Assembly (NCBI RefSeq): GCF_937425535.1
Contig: NZ_OW485601.1
Coordinates: 4,075,501-4,139,500, forward strand
DNA from: Rhodovastum atsumiense
GTDB lineage: Bacteria; Pseudomonadota; Alphaproteobacteria; Acetobacterales; Acetobacteraceae
Direction: 5' to 3'
DNA length: 64,000 bases
Part shown: positions 9,348 through 18,626 of the stretch, piece by piece
How positions within the stretch are numbered: the first letter of the stretch is position 1
Layout of the letters: every line of letters starts with the position of its first letter
Notes under the pieces: generated by a model
Told to the model about the DNA's origin: nothing
Database searches by the model: none
Seen by the model: only the letters and a program-made list of their open reading frames with translations
Translations under genes and position numbers: made by a program

Positions 9348-9871
9348 CGGCATGCTCTTGCGGTCCGCCGCCGGTGTCGCGCCAATTCCGCAACCACGCC
9401 GCGACATCGACAACGGCAATGCCATTCTGGAAGTTGAACGTCCTTTCCTGGGGCCAGACGCCCCCGGCCGGGCGAAGGCGAGGCGATATTTCCACATCGT
9501 GTCGTCGGGATTGGCTGCGACGGCGGCCTTCATGCTGGCTGCCTGGCGTCGTGCACGCCCTCGGCGTGGAAGGGGTGACGCAACGGATGCTGACCCGGAC
9601 GCTCCGACAGCTCGAGCGGGACGGCCTGATCTCCCGACGCGACCATCGCGAGGTGCCCCCGCGGGGTGATTACGCCCTGACGGAGCTCGGGCGCGGGCTG
9701 CTGCAGGGCATGAGTCCCCTCTGGGGCTGGGTGATCGACAACGCCGACTGGTTCAGGGCGGCCCGCGACCGCTTCGACACCGATAACGCCGGCGCAGATG
9801 ACGGTCCGGGCCAGGCATCATCCGCGGCGGGCCGGACACGTTCCACGACTGCACCCGTCCCCCGTTCCTGA
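9348..9871. pseudogene. Collapsed duplicate of the NmrA-like/HxlR divergent pair
   Basis: Bases 9348-9533 match, on the minus strand, the C-terminal coding part of the NmrA-like gene at 3370. Bases 9544-9871 match, on the plus strand, the HxlR gene from VVHALGV to the shared stop (CCCCGTTCCTGA in both). Relative to 3370-4898 this copy lacks roughly 0.95 kb spanning most of NmrA, the promoter and the first part of HxlR, plus a smaller in-frame gap of about 42 bases just after VVHALGV. An open plus-strand frame crosses the junction (9374-9871), but the fused product would start in antisense NmrA sequence and is unlikely to be functional. Confidence 0.82.
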
Positions 9872-9884
9872 CGGAAGGGCGGTT

Positions 9885-10511
9885 TCAGAAAATCTCTACT
9901 TCGCCACAGTACAGCTCCCGCATCTGGTTGAACGTGAATTCGCCGTCTTTCGCGGCAACAACGATCGGCACATCGGGTAGGGCAACCGCCATGGCACGCC
10001 CCAGTTCCACGAGGTAATGCCGCTGATGCCGGTGGGCCGGGGAGGTGGATCGGATCGTGATCGTACAACTTCCGACCGGGTCCTCGTGCCCTTCGGCCGT
10101 ATCCTTGAACAGCCCTTCCTGAAACAGCGTCAGCATCTGCGTCGCCATGGAGGTTTCGATGGTGAATTCCTCTTTCATGGAATGCAGGTCGAGATAGCCG
10201 TCAGCCTGCTCCTTCAGGTTGTTTTCACGGAAGAACGCCATCTCCCAGTATCCAAACTCCCTGACCTCGATGGCCTTGGTCGACAGGATCCGGACACGGT
10301 GATGGCGGGGATCATCAAGCAGATGCAGCAGAAGACCCTCGATGTTCTCCTTCGGACCCTCGATGACCTGCATGAACATGCCCTGGTCGTAGATGAGCAT
10401 GCCGGTGATCTCCAGGCGGGCGTTCTTGATGCGGGCTTTCTCAAGCAGTTCCAGGAGTTCATCCTCCGAAAATCTGCGGGTTGCGGTACTACAGTAGATA
10501 GCTTGTAGCAT
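9885..10511 (-). CDS. BLUF-domain blue-light photoreceptor with an uncharacterised C-terminal extension
   Basis: Residues 1-95 form a BLUF (FAD-binding blue-light sensing) domain. The flavin-contacting residues equivalent to AppA Tyr21, Asn45, Gln63, Trp104 and Met106 are all present as Y6, N30 (KNARLEITG), Q48 (MFMQVIEGP), W89 and M91 (YWEMAF), with AppA-like spacing. Residues ~95-208 have no motif I recognise; they are rich in charged residues and end with EFTFNQMRELYCGEVEIF. The ATG at 10511 fits the domain start; an alternative is 24 bases upstream. No enzymatic output domain (EAL/GGDEF) is attached, so output is probably by protein-protein interaction through the C-terminal part. Confidence 0.92.
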   Translation of the reverse strand: MLQAIYCSTATRRFSEDELLELLEKARIKNARLEITGMLIYDQGMFMQVIEGPKENIEGLLLHLLDDPRHHRVRILSTKAIEVREFGYWEMAFFRENNLKEQADGYLDLHSMKEEFTIETSMATQMLTLFQEGLFKDTAEGHEDPVGSCTITIRSTSPAHRHQRHYLVELGRAMAVALPDVPIVVAAKDGEFTFNQMRELYCGEVEIF

Positions 10512-11088
10512 TATAGGCATCCATTCAGTCTGCATAAGCGGTTACGCTGTTCATGCAACCACAACATCTAACCAATGAAACTGTATCGGTTTCATAAATT
10601 TGATTGAGGTTGATTTGCGCTGTTATGGGTACAAAACGCACCCATATCAACCTTGGCGCCTATCGCGGCAGGTTAAATCTGGTGCCGCGTTCTCGGATTG
10701 GGGGCGACCGCTTCAAACTGCGAGCCTGCCCCCTGATGGACCGCCTCCGCATGGAAAACGAGGCGCAGCTTTCGTTCCGCGGGGACGCCGGGTGGGCGGA
10801 ACTGTTCATTAATTGCATCGATCAATACAGATTTTGAAATAGACGGGCATGGATCTGCTTCCTAGCCTTGCCCCCATAAACACACGATCTCCCGGTCAAG
10901 GCACCAGGTGACAGGGCCAAGGTTGCGGGATGTCCCGGAGGGAAACGCGTTCCTGACAGATACCGTGGACGGAAGATGCGCCTTGCTCGCCATGGCCGGG
11001 CTGGTGCCTCAGGTCGACCCATCCCGGCCCAACACTGAATCATAACAAAGCGCGCGGGCTGTCTGCGCCGCATAGAGGAGAAAGTCAC
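10512..11088. other. Intergenic region without a recognisable gene
   Basis: About 580 bases. The first ~100 bases are AT-rich and probably carry the promoter of the leftward BLUF gene. A 77-codon rightward frame (10604-10837) is open but has no recognisable family. The last ~40 bases lead into a good ribosome site (AGAGGAGAAAG) for the SMP-30-like gene. I see no RNA gene or riboswitch motif I can name. Confidence 0.45.
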
Positions 11089-12180
11089 ATGGAGACGACA
11101 CGCCGCGGCCTGCTGCAGGCAGCAGGCGCAGCCGCCGGCGCGGCCGTGCTGGCGGGGCGCGCCAGCGCGCAATCCATCCCCTTCACGCCCAACCCGCGCT
11201 ATCCCGACCCCGCGGTCCAGATCCTCGATCCGAGCTTCGCCAGGTACCGCCTCTACAGCAGCTCGGTGGAGCAGGTCGCGACCGGCCTGCGCTGGGCCGA
11301 GGGGCCGGTCTACTTCCCGGATGGCGGCTACCTGCTGGTCAGCGACATCCCCAACAACCGGATCATGAAATACAGCGAGAAGGACGGCAGCTTCACCGTC
11401 TTCCGCAGTCCCGCGAACTACGCGAACGGGAACACCCGCGACCGCCAGGGGCGGCTGGTCACCTGCGAGCACTCGGTCACGCGCCGCGTCACGCGCACCG
11501 AGAAGGACGGCACGATCACCGTCCTGGCCGACAACTTCGAGGGCAAGCGCCTCAACGCGCCGAACGACATCGTGGTGAAGTCGGACGACACCATCTGGTT
11601 CACCGACCCGCTGTTCGGCATCAATGGCGAATGGGAAGGCAGCCGGGCGAAGCCGGAGCAGGCCACCACGAATGTCTTCCGCATCGAACGCAACGGCAAG
11701 CTCACCGCTGTCATCACGGATCTTGTCAATCCGAACGGCCTGGCCTTCTCGCCCGACGAGTCGAAGCTCTACGTCGTCGAATGGAAGGGCACGCCCAATC
11801 GCAGCATATGGAGCTACGACGTGCGGCCGGACGGCACGGTCGGCAACAAGACCAAGCTGATCGACGCGGCCGACCAGGGCTCGCTCGACGGTTTCCGCGT
11901 GGATCGCGACGGCAATCTTTGGTGCGGCTGGGGCAGCAACGGGCTGCTGGCGTCGGAGCCCACGGATGTCGGTGGCCGCAAGGTCTATCAGCTCAAGGGC
12001 AGGCCCGAGGACCTCGACGGCGTCATGGTGTTCAACCCGCAGGGCAAGCCGATCGGCTTCATCCGCCTGCCCGAGCGCTGCGAGAACCTGACCTTCGGCG
12101 GCCCGAAGAACAACAGGCTGTACATGGCGAGTTGCCATTCCGTGTACGCCCTGTACGTGGAAGCGCACGGCGCCGTTTAA
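11089..12180 (+). CDS. Tat-exported SMP-30/gluconolactonase-family protein
   Basis: 363 residues. The N-terminus METTRRGLLQAAGAAAG is a twin-arginine signal, cleaved near ASAQS, so the folded enzyme should be in the periplasm. The rest is a six-bladed SMP-30/gluconolactonase/LRE-like propeller: RWAEGPVYFPDGGYLLVSDI, NGNTRDRQGRLVTCEH, LNAPNDIVVKSDDTIWFTDP, NPNGLAFSPDESKLYVVE and DGFRVDRDGNLWCGWG. These contain the metal-binding Glu, Asn and Asp positions of the family. Relatives hydrolyse sugar lactones or other lactones. A ribosome site lies directly upstream, and a strong hairpin at 12221 follows. Confidence 0.92.
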   Translation: METTRRGLLQAAGAAAGAAVLAGRASAQSIPFTPNPRYPDPAVQILDPSFARYRLYSSSVEQVATGLRWAEGPVYFPDGGYLLVSDIPNNRIMKYSEKDGSFTVFRSPANYANGNTRDRQGRLVTCEHSVTRRVTRTEKDGTITVLADNFEGKRLNAPNDIVVKSDDTIWFTDPLFGINGEWEGSRAKPEQATTNVFRIERNGKLTAVITDLVNPNGLAFSPDESKLYVVEWKGTPNRSIWSYDVRPDGTVGNKTKLIDAADQGSLDGFRVDRDGNLWCGWGSNGLLASEPTDVGGRKVYQLKGRPEDLDGVMVFNPQGKPIGFIRLPERCENLTFGGPKNNRLYMASCHSVYALYVEAHGAV

Positions 12181-12220
12181 GGGAACAACGGCGCGCCTTC
12201 GTCATCACCGGCTCATCATG

Positions 12221-12247
12221 GAGGAAGCCGCACGGCGCGGCTTCCTC
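12221..12247 (+). terminator. Hairpin downstream of the SMP-30-like gene
   Basis: Perfect 11-base arms (GAGGAAGCCGC and complement) with a 5-base loop, 41 bases after the stop. A second GC-rich hairpin follows at about 12264-12296. Neither has a T-tract. Confidence 0.55.
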
Positions 12248-12446
12248 GCATGGGGCAAGAAGGCCCCGGCGAGAAGGCCGCCACGCCGGGGCTCGCGCAA
12301 CATCGGCTGCACTGGCGACAGCCAGCCGATGACGTTGCCCTCCGATACAACGAGCCATGGCGCGCGGGCCAGTGATGGAGAGCGGACGTACTCCGTCAAC
12401 GCAAGCCGGCCACCTTGCGGGGCATTGCGATGGTGGACGTGGAGGG

Positions 12447-12986
12447 TCAGCGGACCTGGGCGGAACGGCCGACCGTCACTGCCATCAGCAGCTCGTCATA
12501 GTAACGGCCGCCGACCTTCAGCGCGCGCCGCTCCAGGCCGTACTGCTCGAAACCGGCGCGGGTGTACAGCCGGACCGCGGCGGTGTTGGACGTGACGACC
12601 GTGAGCCGGACCTCTTCCACGACCTGCGCGGCGTGCTCGAGAACGCGTACCACCAGGGCTGTCGCCAGCCCCGTTCCTCGCGCGTCCGGCCTGACGAACA
12701 TGCCCCACAGAACGCCCTTGTGCCGCATCTTGGCGGTTTCCGGCACAAGAAAGCCGACCACACCCATGAGCGCCGGTGCGGCAGGCGATCCGGCACCGAA
12801 CACGACGTTGCGCTCGATCCGATCCACGAACCAGGGCAGGGGCCTGGCCTCCTCGTCTTCCAGCGAAGCGCCGAACGCCTCCGGATGACTGCGAAGCCCC
12901 TCCAGGCGCAGCGCGCGGTACTGGTCGGCATCCGATCCGGCGAGGCGGCGGATCGGAAAGGGCAGTCTGCTGGCGTCCATGCTCAT
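12447..12986 (-). CDS. GNAT-family N-acetyltransferase
   Basis: About 179 residues with the GNAT fold. FPIRRLAGSDADQYRALR opens the domain. LWGMFVRPDARGTGLATALV contains the acetyl-CoA pyrophosphate-binding R/QxxGxG/A loop (RGTGLA). VRLTVVTSNTAAVRLYTRAGF is the C-terminal signature, with FEQYGLERRALK after it. The start is taken at the ATG at 12986; the longer frame upstream is Arg/Pro-rich and unlikely. It lies just downstream of the leftward hybrid kinase (about 110 bases) and might share its transcript. The substrate is unknown. Confidence 0.88.
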   Translation of the reverse strand: MSMDASRLPFPIRRLAGSDADQYRALRLEGLRSHPEAFGASLEDEEARPLPWFVDRIERNVVFGAGSPAAPALMGVVGFLVPETAKMRHKGVLWGMFVRPDARGTGLATALVVRVLEHAAQVVEEVRLTVVTSNTAAVRLYTRAGFEQYGLERRALKVGGRYYDELLMAVTVGRSAQVR

Positions 12987-13094
12987 GCGTGCATCATGCC
13001 GGGTACATGGCCTGTCGGCAACGAGGCGGGATCTGCCGAGGCTGCTGTCCGGTGGTTGCGTCCGTCTTGCAGGCCGCACCGGCCAGGCGGCCCG

Positions 13095-15758
13095 CTACGG
13101 CCCCAGCGCCGCCACGATCTCCTCGACCCGGGCCGGCTTGCGCAGCACGGTCTCGACCGCGGCCGCGTCGATGTCGATATGCCCGGTCAGGATCACCGTG
13201 CGCAGGCCGGGGCGCAGCGCCCGCGCCTGCCGCGCCAGCGTCGCGCCATCCATCGCCGGCATGGAGAAATCGGTGATCAGCGCGTCCACGGCCTCCCCCT
13301 GGTCCAGCAGCGCCAGCGCCTCCGGGCCGCCGCACGCGGTCAGCACGGAAAAGCCGCTGTCGGCCAGCCCCGCCGCCAGGGTGTCGCGCAGCATCGCCTC
13401 GTCATCGACCAGCAGGATACGCCCCGGTCGCACCGGGACAGCCGGCCCCGGCGCGGCCCCGGCGCCGGCCAGCCGCGCCTCTGCCACCGCCTCCGCTGCC
13501 GGCAGCCACAGCGCGACCGTGCTGCCTTCTCCGGGCGCGCTGCGCAGCGTCAGCGCCCCGCCGTTCTGCTCGGCGAAGCCCTTGGCCATCGACAGGCCCA
13601 GCCCGGAGCCCTGGCCGGGCGGCTTGGTGGTGAAGAACGGCTCGGTGGCCTGCGCCAGCGTCGCCGCATCCATGCCGCTTCCCTCGTCGCTGACCGAAAT
13701 GCGGATGAACCGCCCGCTGCGCGGGGGCGTCGCCGCGGCCTCGGGGGGTTCCGCGCCCGCTTCCACACCGATCGCCGCGATCGTCAGCGTGCCGCCCTCC
13801 GCCATCGCGTCGCGGCCATTGGTCGCGAGATTGACCAGCGCGGTTTCCAGCTCGGCCCGGTCGGTGGCGAGCGCCGGCAGGTCGGGCGCCGCCTCGATGC
13901 GCACCTTGACCCGCCCGCCCAGCGTATGGGCGAGGATTTCGCCCAGCCCCCGCAGCATCGGCGCCACTTCGATCCGTTCCACCCGGAACGGCGCGCGCCG
14001 CGCGAAGGCCAGCAGCCGGCTGGTCACGATCGAGCCGCGCCGCGTCGCGGTCTCGGTGAGGTCGGCCCAGTGGCGCACCCGCGCCGTGTCGGCGGGATGG
14101 CGCAGGATCAGCGCCAGCGCGCCGCTGACCGCCTGCAGGATGTTGTTGAACTCGTGCGCGACGCCGCCGGCCACCTGGCCGAGCGCCTGCATGTGCTGGG
14201 CGTGCCGCGCCCGTTCCTGCGCCGCCTCGCGCGCCGCGACTTCCTGCAGCACCCGCTCCTCCAGCCGGCGGTTCAGCTCGGCGAGGCTGGCGCGGCTTTC
14301 GCTCAGCGCCGCCTCCATCTGCCGGCGGGCGGTGACGTCGACGATGACGAAGACGAAGGACGCCGGCGCGCCGCCGCTGCCGCGCAGCGGCGAGATGGTG
14401 ACGTCCGCGACCACGATCCCGCCGTCCGGGCGCAGGTAACGGAGCGGCAGGCTGCACCCGTCCCGCGCCCCGGCGGCGATCGCGCGCATGCACCCCTCGC
14501 AGGCCCGCAGGTCGTCAGGATGGGTCACGTCCTGGATGCGCCCGCCGGCCAGCTCCGCCTGGCCGCGGCCGAGGATCGCGCACAGTTTCCCGTTCACCCG
14601 CAGCCAGGCCCCGTCCGGGCCCAGATTCGCCATGCCGACGGCCGCCTGTTCGAAGGTGGCGCGGAACCGTGCCTCCGCGGCGACGAGCGCCTCGCCACGC
14701 CGGATCTCCGCCATCGCCACGGCCAGGCGCTGGCGCTGCCACAGCACAGCGACGCCGCCGAGCAGGGCCGCCCAGACGGTGGCGGCCATCAGCACGGTCA
14801 CGCCGACCAGCGTGCCGATGCCCGCGAACGCCTCCGCCGTGTCCAGCTTGGCGGCGACGGACCAGGGCGTGCCGGAAATCTCCGCCCGCGCACCAAGGGC
14901 GCGCACGCCGCGGTAGTCCGGCAGCACCATGGCGTGGGTGGTGCTGGCCTGGCCGCGCTCGTTCAACGGCAGGCGCTGGCCGAACGCGTCGGTGGTGGCG
15001 CTGGTCGGGCGGTTCAGCAACACCCGGTCCATGGCGGTGTAGTGCCAGAGCAGCGCCTCGCCGGTCCGGGTCGGCAACGGCCATTCCCGCAGATAGGGAA
15101 AGAGGAAGGTCTCCGGATCGAAATCGAGCTGCAGCAGGCCCGCCACCCCCGTGCCCCCCGGCACCGCCACCGGGGCCGCGTAGCCGAAATGGATCGATCC
15201 GTCCGCCTGCCGGTGCAGGTTGATCAGCGCGGTCCGCCGCGTGGCGAAGGCATCGTGGAAGGCGGCCCGGGTGTCCGCGCTGTCCTCGAAGCGCCCCCCC
15301 ACCGCGAGCAGCGTCGCCCCGGTGGGCGAGACCACCCGCAGGCCGCGGAAATGCCGCACCTCGCGCACTGCCTCCAGCGCCTGCGCAAGCGCCTCCACGC
15401 CCGGCGGCGGCGCCGTGCCCGCGTGTCCGGCAAGGAAGCGAACCAGCAGCGGCGAGCGGCCGAGCAGCTCCGCATCCTGCCGCCGTTCTTCCATCCAGGT
15501 CATCACGCCGCGGGCCTTCAGCCGCGCGATCGCCTCGACCTGCCGCGCCGCCTTCTGGGCCAGTTCGTCCAGGCTGATCCGGTAGGCCAGCGCCGCGGCG
15601 GTGCCGATGGCGAGGCTGCCGAGCAGGATGGCGAGCAGCAACGGCCAGCGGCGGCCCGACGGCAAAGGCGGGGCCTCCGCCCGGCCGGACGGGAATTCCC
15701 TGTCGGCCCTGCCATCCGCCTGCTGGCCGATCCTGTCGGCTGTCGTGCTGGAATCCAT
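13095..15758 (-). CDS. Membrane hybrid histidine kinase (extracytoplasmic sensor-PAS-HisKA-HATPase-REC)
   Basis: About 887 residues. TM1 lies near residues 37-57, then a ~250-residue periplasmic domain containing LRVVSPTGATLLAVGG and LLQLDFDPETFLFPYL, which resembles a Cache-type sensor, and TM2 near 318-345. A PAS domain (about 360-485) and a coiled-coil lead to HisKA with the phospho-accepting His in GGVAHEFNNILQ. The HATPase follows with N box (NLATNGRDAM), G1 (DEGSGMD) and FFTTKPPGQGSGLGLS. A C-terminal receiver has its Asp in ALITDFSMPAMDG. The HEFNN H-box places it in the same kinase group as the protein at 23801. No response regulator gene is adjacent. Confidence 0.92.
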   Translation of the reverse strand: MDSSTTADRIGQQADGRADREFPSGRAEAPPLPSGRRWPLLLAILLGSLAIGTAAALAYRISLDELAQKAARQVEAIARLKARGVMTWMEERRQDAELLGRSPLLVRFLAGHAGTAPPPGVEALAQALEAVREVRHFRGLRVVSPTGATLLAVGGRFEDSADTRAAFHDAFATRRTALINLHRQADGSIHFGYAAPVAVPGGTGVAGLLQLDFDPETFLFPYLREWPLPTRTGEALLWHYTAMDRVLLNRPTSATTDAFGQRLPLNERGQASTTHAMVLPDYRGVRALGARAEISGTPWSVAAKLDTAEAFAGIGTLVGVTVLMAATVWAALLGGVAVLWQRQRLAVAMAEIRRGEALVAAEARFRATFEQAAVGMANLGPDGAWLRVNGKLCAILGRGQAELAGGRIQDVTHPDDLRACEGCMRAIAAGARDGCSLPLRYLRPDGGIVVADVTISPLRGSGGAPASFVFVIVDVTARRQMEAALSESRASLAELNRRLEERVLQEVAAREAAQERARHAQHMQALGQVAGGVAHEFNNILQAVSGALALILRHPADTARVRHWADLTETATRRGSIVTSRLLAFARRAPFRVERIEVAPMLRGLGEILAHTLGGRVKVRIEAAPDLPALATDRAELETALVNLATNGRDAMAEGGTLTIAAIGVEAGAEPPEAAATPPRSGRFIRISVSDEGSGMDAATLAQATEPFFTTKPPGQGSGLGLSMAKGFAEQNGGALTLRSAPGEGSTVALWLPAAEAVAEARLAGAGAAPGPAVPVRPGRILLVDDEAMLRDTLAAGLADSGFSVLTACGGPEALALLDQGEAVDALITDFSMPAMDGATLARQARALRPGLRTVILTGHIDIDAAAVETVLRKPARVEEIVAALGP

Positions 15759-15944
15759 CGGGTCATGCAGCGTCGGTGCGCGAGCGCGCAAGGGAATGGG
15801 ACAAGATACCCCGGCGCTGTTTCAATGACACTGAAATAGTGAATGGAAACTGCCTGAGCGAAATCGACGGATTCTGCTGCCAGGTGTCAATATTTTCGGT
15901 GCCGCTCGACCCTGGCCTTATCGTGGCGCTCCGGCTGTCTCTTT

Positions 15945-16099
15945 CTTTCCTGCTTGCGCGCAGTGGCGCAGTCCGATGGACATGATACGCCAGGGCCGGT
16001 CGATGAGCCGGTTCCAGGCGTCGCTGCACGGGGTGACGATGGCGTCGCAGGAACGGAACACGAAATTTGCGTAACCCGTCTCCGGAGTTTGCAACAGAA
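15945..16099 (-). mobile_element. Relic of an IS630-type transposase C-terminus abutting an IS6-type terminal repeat
   Basis: Read leftward, bases 16066 to about 15950 encode SCDAIVTPCSDAWNRLIDRP followed by WRIMSIGLRHCAQAG, a recognisable C-terminal end of IS630-family transposases (...CDAWN.L...P.RI.SIG.R.WA). Directly upstream, bases 16066-16099 carry, in inverted form, a sequence starting GGGTTCTGTTGCAAAC that matches the left end of the IS6 relic at 18166. Only the end of each element remains. Function as a transposon is lost. Confidence 0.7.
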
Positions 16100-16270
16100 C
16101 CCAGGAGACGTGTGTCCAGATCGCAGCGTGAACACGACGAATGTCGCGCGGCGCGACCAGGTGCGTCCATAGGCCGACAACTTGACAATGCCCGCAGCGA
16201 TTGCAATTCTTGCGAATACGCAATGCGCCCTGAAGCCGACATGCTGGCCGACAGAAATTGTGGAGCGGCA

Positions 16271-17893
16271 ATGTCGCGTTCTGCTCCCGCCGTGATTGAC
16301 GATCCCGATCTGTGGGACGTGGTCGTCATTGGCACGGGGATGGGTGGCGCGACGCTTGGGTGGCGGCTCGCGAGCCAGCGGGTAAAAATCCTTTTCCTCG
16401 AGAAAGGTCGATTGGAAGTGCTCGCGGGCAGACCCGCGGCAGAGAGCAGCCCGGACCCGGAGACGCGGCTGCGCCAGGGACGCTGGCCGGACAATCTGGA
16501 CATGGTTGTGAACGGCCGCGTCGTGCCCCTTCAAGGCATGCGAGGATGTGGCGTGGGAGGGTCCACTCTTCTTTATGCGGCCCTGCTGGAGCGACTGGAA
16601 AGCCACGATTTCGGCTTGACTCTGTCCATGCCGCACCCGACCGGCGGATGGCCGGTGAGCATGGCGGAAATGGAGCCCTATTATGAACTCGCGGAGCAGT
16701 TGTTCCGCGTGTCCGGAACACGCGATCCGCTCGCGGGTGAAGTCCCCCTCCGCCTGAAGGAGCCGAGGCAGTCGACGCGGCTCGATGCCCAGTTGATCAA
16801 CGATCTCGAAACCGCTGGTCTGCATCCGTACCGGTGTCACGTGGGCATCGCGTACACAGAGGGATGCGACGAATGCCTGGGCCACGCGTGTCCCCGGCAA
16901 TGCAAGAGTGATGCAAAGCGGCTTTGCGTCGAACCGGCGGTGCGGCATTTCGGAGCCGCTCTGCGAACCGAATGCGAGGTTCGCTTTATCGAGGCCGATT
17001 CCGCGCAGGCGCAGGCGCTCATATACGTCCAAGGCGGCGTCCATCGGCGCGTGCGGGCCCGTATCTTCGTTCTCGCGGCGGGGGCGTTGGAGACGCCCCT
17101 GATCCTTCTGAGGTCGGCAAACACGTACCATCCGCAAGGGCTGGCGAACTCGTCCGGAATGGTCGGGCGCAATTTGATGTTTCACGTGGTCAACTGGCTG
17201 GCGCTGTGGCCGAGCCGGTGGGTCAGGGAGGCAGCAACAGGGAAAGCGATCTCGGCGCGTGACTTTTATCGTTCCGGCACATTGCGGGGTGGTGTCCTGC
17301 AGTCGGTAGCCCGCAAGGTCTATTCAGGCGACATTCTGGCTGTCTTTCAGGCACGCCTCGATCGTTCCCGACTCCGCGAATTTCCCGGGAGGAAAGCGCT
17401 CCTAAGGATCCTTGCAAAGGGCATCGAACGGCTGGCAGGAAACGCGTCCATCCTGGCCCTGCTCGTGGAGGACCTTCCCTATCCAGAGAATCGGATCGAA
17501 CTGGATCTGGCTGGTCGTCCACGGCTGACGTACGACATTCCGCAGGAGCTTGTGCAACGAAACACATACTTTCGTAAGGAGGTCAGCAAGAGGCTTCGGC
17601 ACAACCGCCACTTCTGGCTGAACGCGAACATCGAGCTGAACGAGGGTCATGCGTGTGGCACGTGCCGGTTTGGCACTGATCCGAAGGCCAGTGTCCTCGA
17701 TGCGGACTGCCGGGCACATGATGTTGCCAACCTCTACGTCGTGGATGCCTCGTTCATGCCGACGAGCGGAGGTGTCAATCCAGGCCTCACGATCGCGGCG
17801 AATGCACTGCGGGTGGCTGACGTGATTGTCCGCGCGCTTGCTGACCCATCTTATTCGCGGAATGGTAGGAATTCGGCGGCGGGTGTCGCGTAA
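16271..17893 (+). CDS. GMC-family FAD-dependent oxidoreductase
   Basis: About 540 residues. The N-terminal FAD-binding strand-loop is VVVIGTGMGGATLGWRLA (GxGxxG) followed by FLEKG. GCGVGGSTLLYAALLER is the family's second flavin signature. The C-terminus has GHACGTCRFGTDPKAS, LYVVDASFMPTSGGVNPGL and TIAANALRVAD, the GMC C-terminal domain with the active-site region. A cysteine-rich stretch (CDECLGHACPRQC) near residue 200 is notable. GMC enzymes oxidise alcohols, sterols or sugars; the substrate is not clear. The start is set at the ATG at 16271, with upstream in-frame alternatives. Codon choice looks less GC-biased than in its neighbours, and it sits between two IS6-type ends, so it was probably acquired. 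Confidence 0.88.
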   Translation: MSRSAPAVIDDPDLWDVVVIGTGMGGATLGWRLASQRVKILFLEKGRLEVLAGRPAAESSPDPETRLRQGRWPDNLDMVVNGRVVPLQGMRGCGVGGSTLLYAALLERLESHDFGLTLSMPHPTGGWPVSMAEMEPYYELAEQLFRVSGTRDPLAGEVPLRLKEPRQSTRLDAQLINDLETAGLHPYRCHVGIAYTEGCDECLGHACPRQCKSDAKRLCVEPAVRHFGAALRTECEVRFIEADSAQAQALIYVQGGVHRRVRARIFVLAAGALETPLILLRSANTYHPQGLANSSGMVGRNLMFHVVNWLALWPSRWVREAATGKAISARDFYRSGTLRGGVLQSVARKVYSGDILAVFQARLDRSRLREFPGRKALLRILAKGIERLAGNASILALLVEDLPYPENRIELDLAGRPRLTYDIPQELVQRNTYFRKEVSKRLRHNRHFWLNANIELNEGHACGTCRFGTDPKASVLDADCRAHDVANLYVVDASFMPTSGGVNPGLTIAANALRVADVIVRALADPSYSRNGRNSAAGVA

Positions 17894-18165
17894 GGTGAGA
17901 GCATCCGCTTTGATGGGGCGGTCAGGCCGTCACCCATGGCTGTTCAGTTCTCTGCATCGAGGTTCACCGCCACCGGCTCACCCCCGCGTTCGGGTTGAGA
18001 TGGCGGCGGGCGCCGTCGCACACGGCGATCCGGGCCAACCGCATCGGCACATTGCCCCAGGATCGCTACCGCGCCGCCCTTGCGGGATTCGATAACCTCC
18101 TCAGGCTCCTTGCCGTTTCAAAAGCTGAACAGCCTTGGGCCGCCACCTTCGTGGCCTGTTCCGTG

Positions 18166-18480
18166 GGTTCTGTGGCAAACCCCTGAGACGGGTTGCGCAT
18201 CCCCGCGCAAGAAGTCAGGTCCAGGCGGTGATCTGGAACAGCCCGGTGATGAGGGCAGCCTGGGCCTTCATGTCTCGGCTACCGATTCCGCGAACCTGTC
18301 CCTTTCTCACCATCATCGACCCGCCACGAGCCGTTGCACGAACGCAGATGCGGCCGCAGCCGCTTCTCCAACTCGGCCGCGTAGGCCTGGATCCAGCGGA
18401 AGATGGTGGTGTGGCTGCCCTCCACGCCACGATCCGCCAGCATTGGTTCGAGGTCGCGGTCGCTGATCTTCCGCGTAGGT
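18166..18480 (-). mobile_element. Internally deleted IS6-family element relic
   Basis: The plus-strand left end GGGTTCTGTGGCAAACCCC looks like an IS6 terminal repeat. Reading leftward from about 18467, one frame gives ISDRDLEPMLADRG, TTIFRWIQAYAAELEKRL and SWRVDD, the N-terminal part of IS6 transposases. At about 18324 it jumps, in another frame, to VRKGQVRGIGSRDMKAQAA and the ending LITGLFQITAW, the typical IS6 C-terminus. The catalytic core between them is deleted and the right end is missing, so the element is dead. Confidence 0.8.
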
Positions 18481-18626
18481 CCCGAAAATCATGCGATTCC
18501 GGATCGTGCGGGATAGTTGTTGTGCTTCATGTGGAATGTATTTTTGTTTCCAGTTCTGGTTGGGCCTGCACACCTTCACGCAATCACGGGCATGGCCGCC
18601 GGGAAGGGGGGCGCCCCCGCGCCGGA

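Noticed and set aside
10604-10837. Possible 77-residue gene between the BLUF and SMP-30-like genes
   Set aside because: No recognisable family, no clear ribosome site and mixed composition; kept only as an unannotated open frame.
15887-17185. A 432-codon minus-strand frame opposite the GMC gene
   Set aside because: Only its last ~45 codons (IS630 transposase end) resemble a protein; the rest is antisense to the well-supported GMC oxidoreductase.
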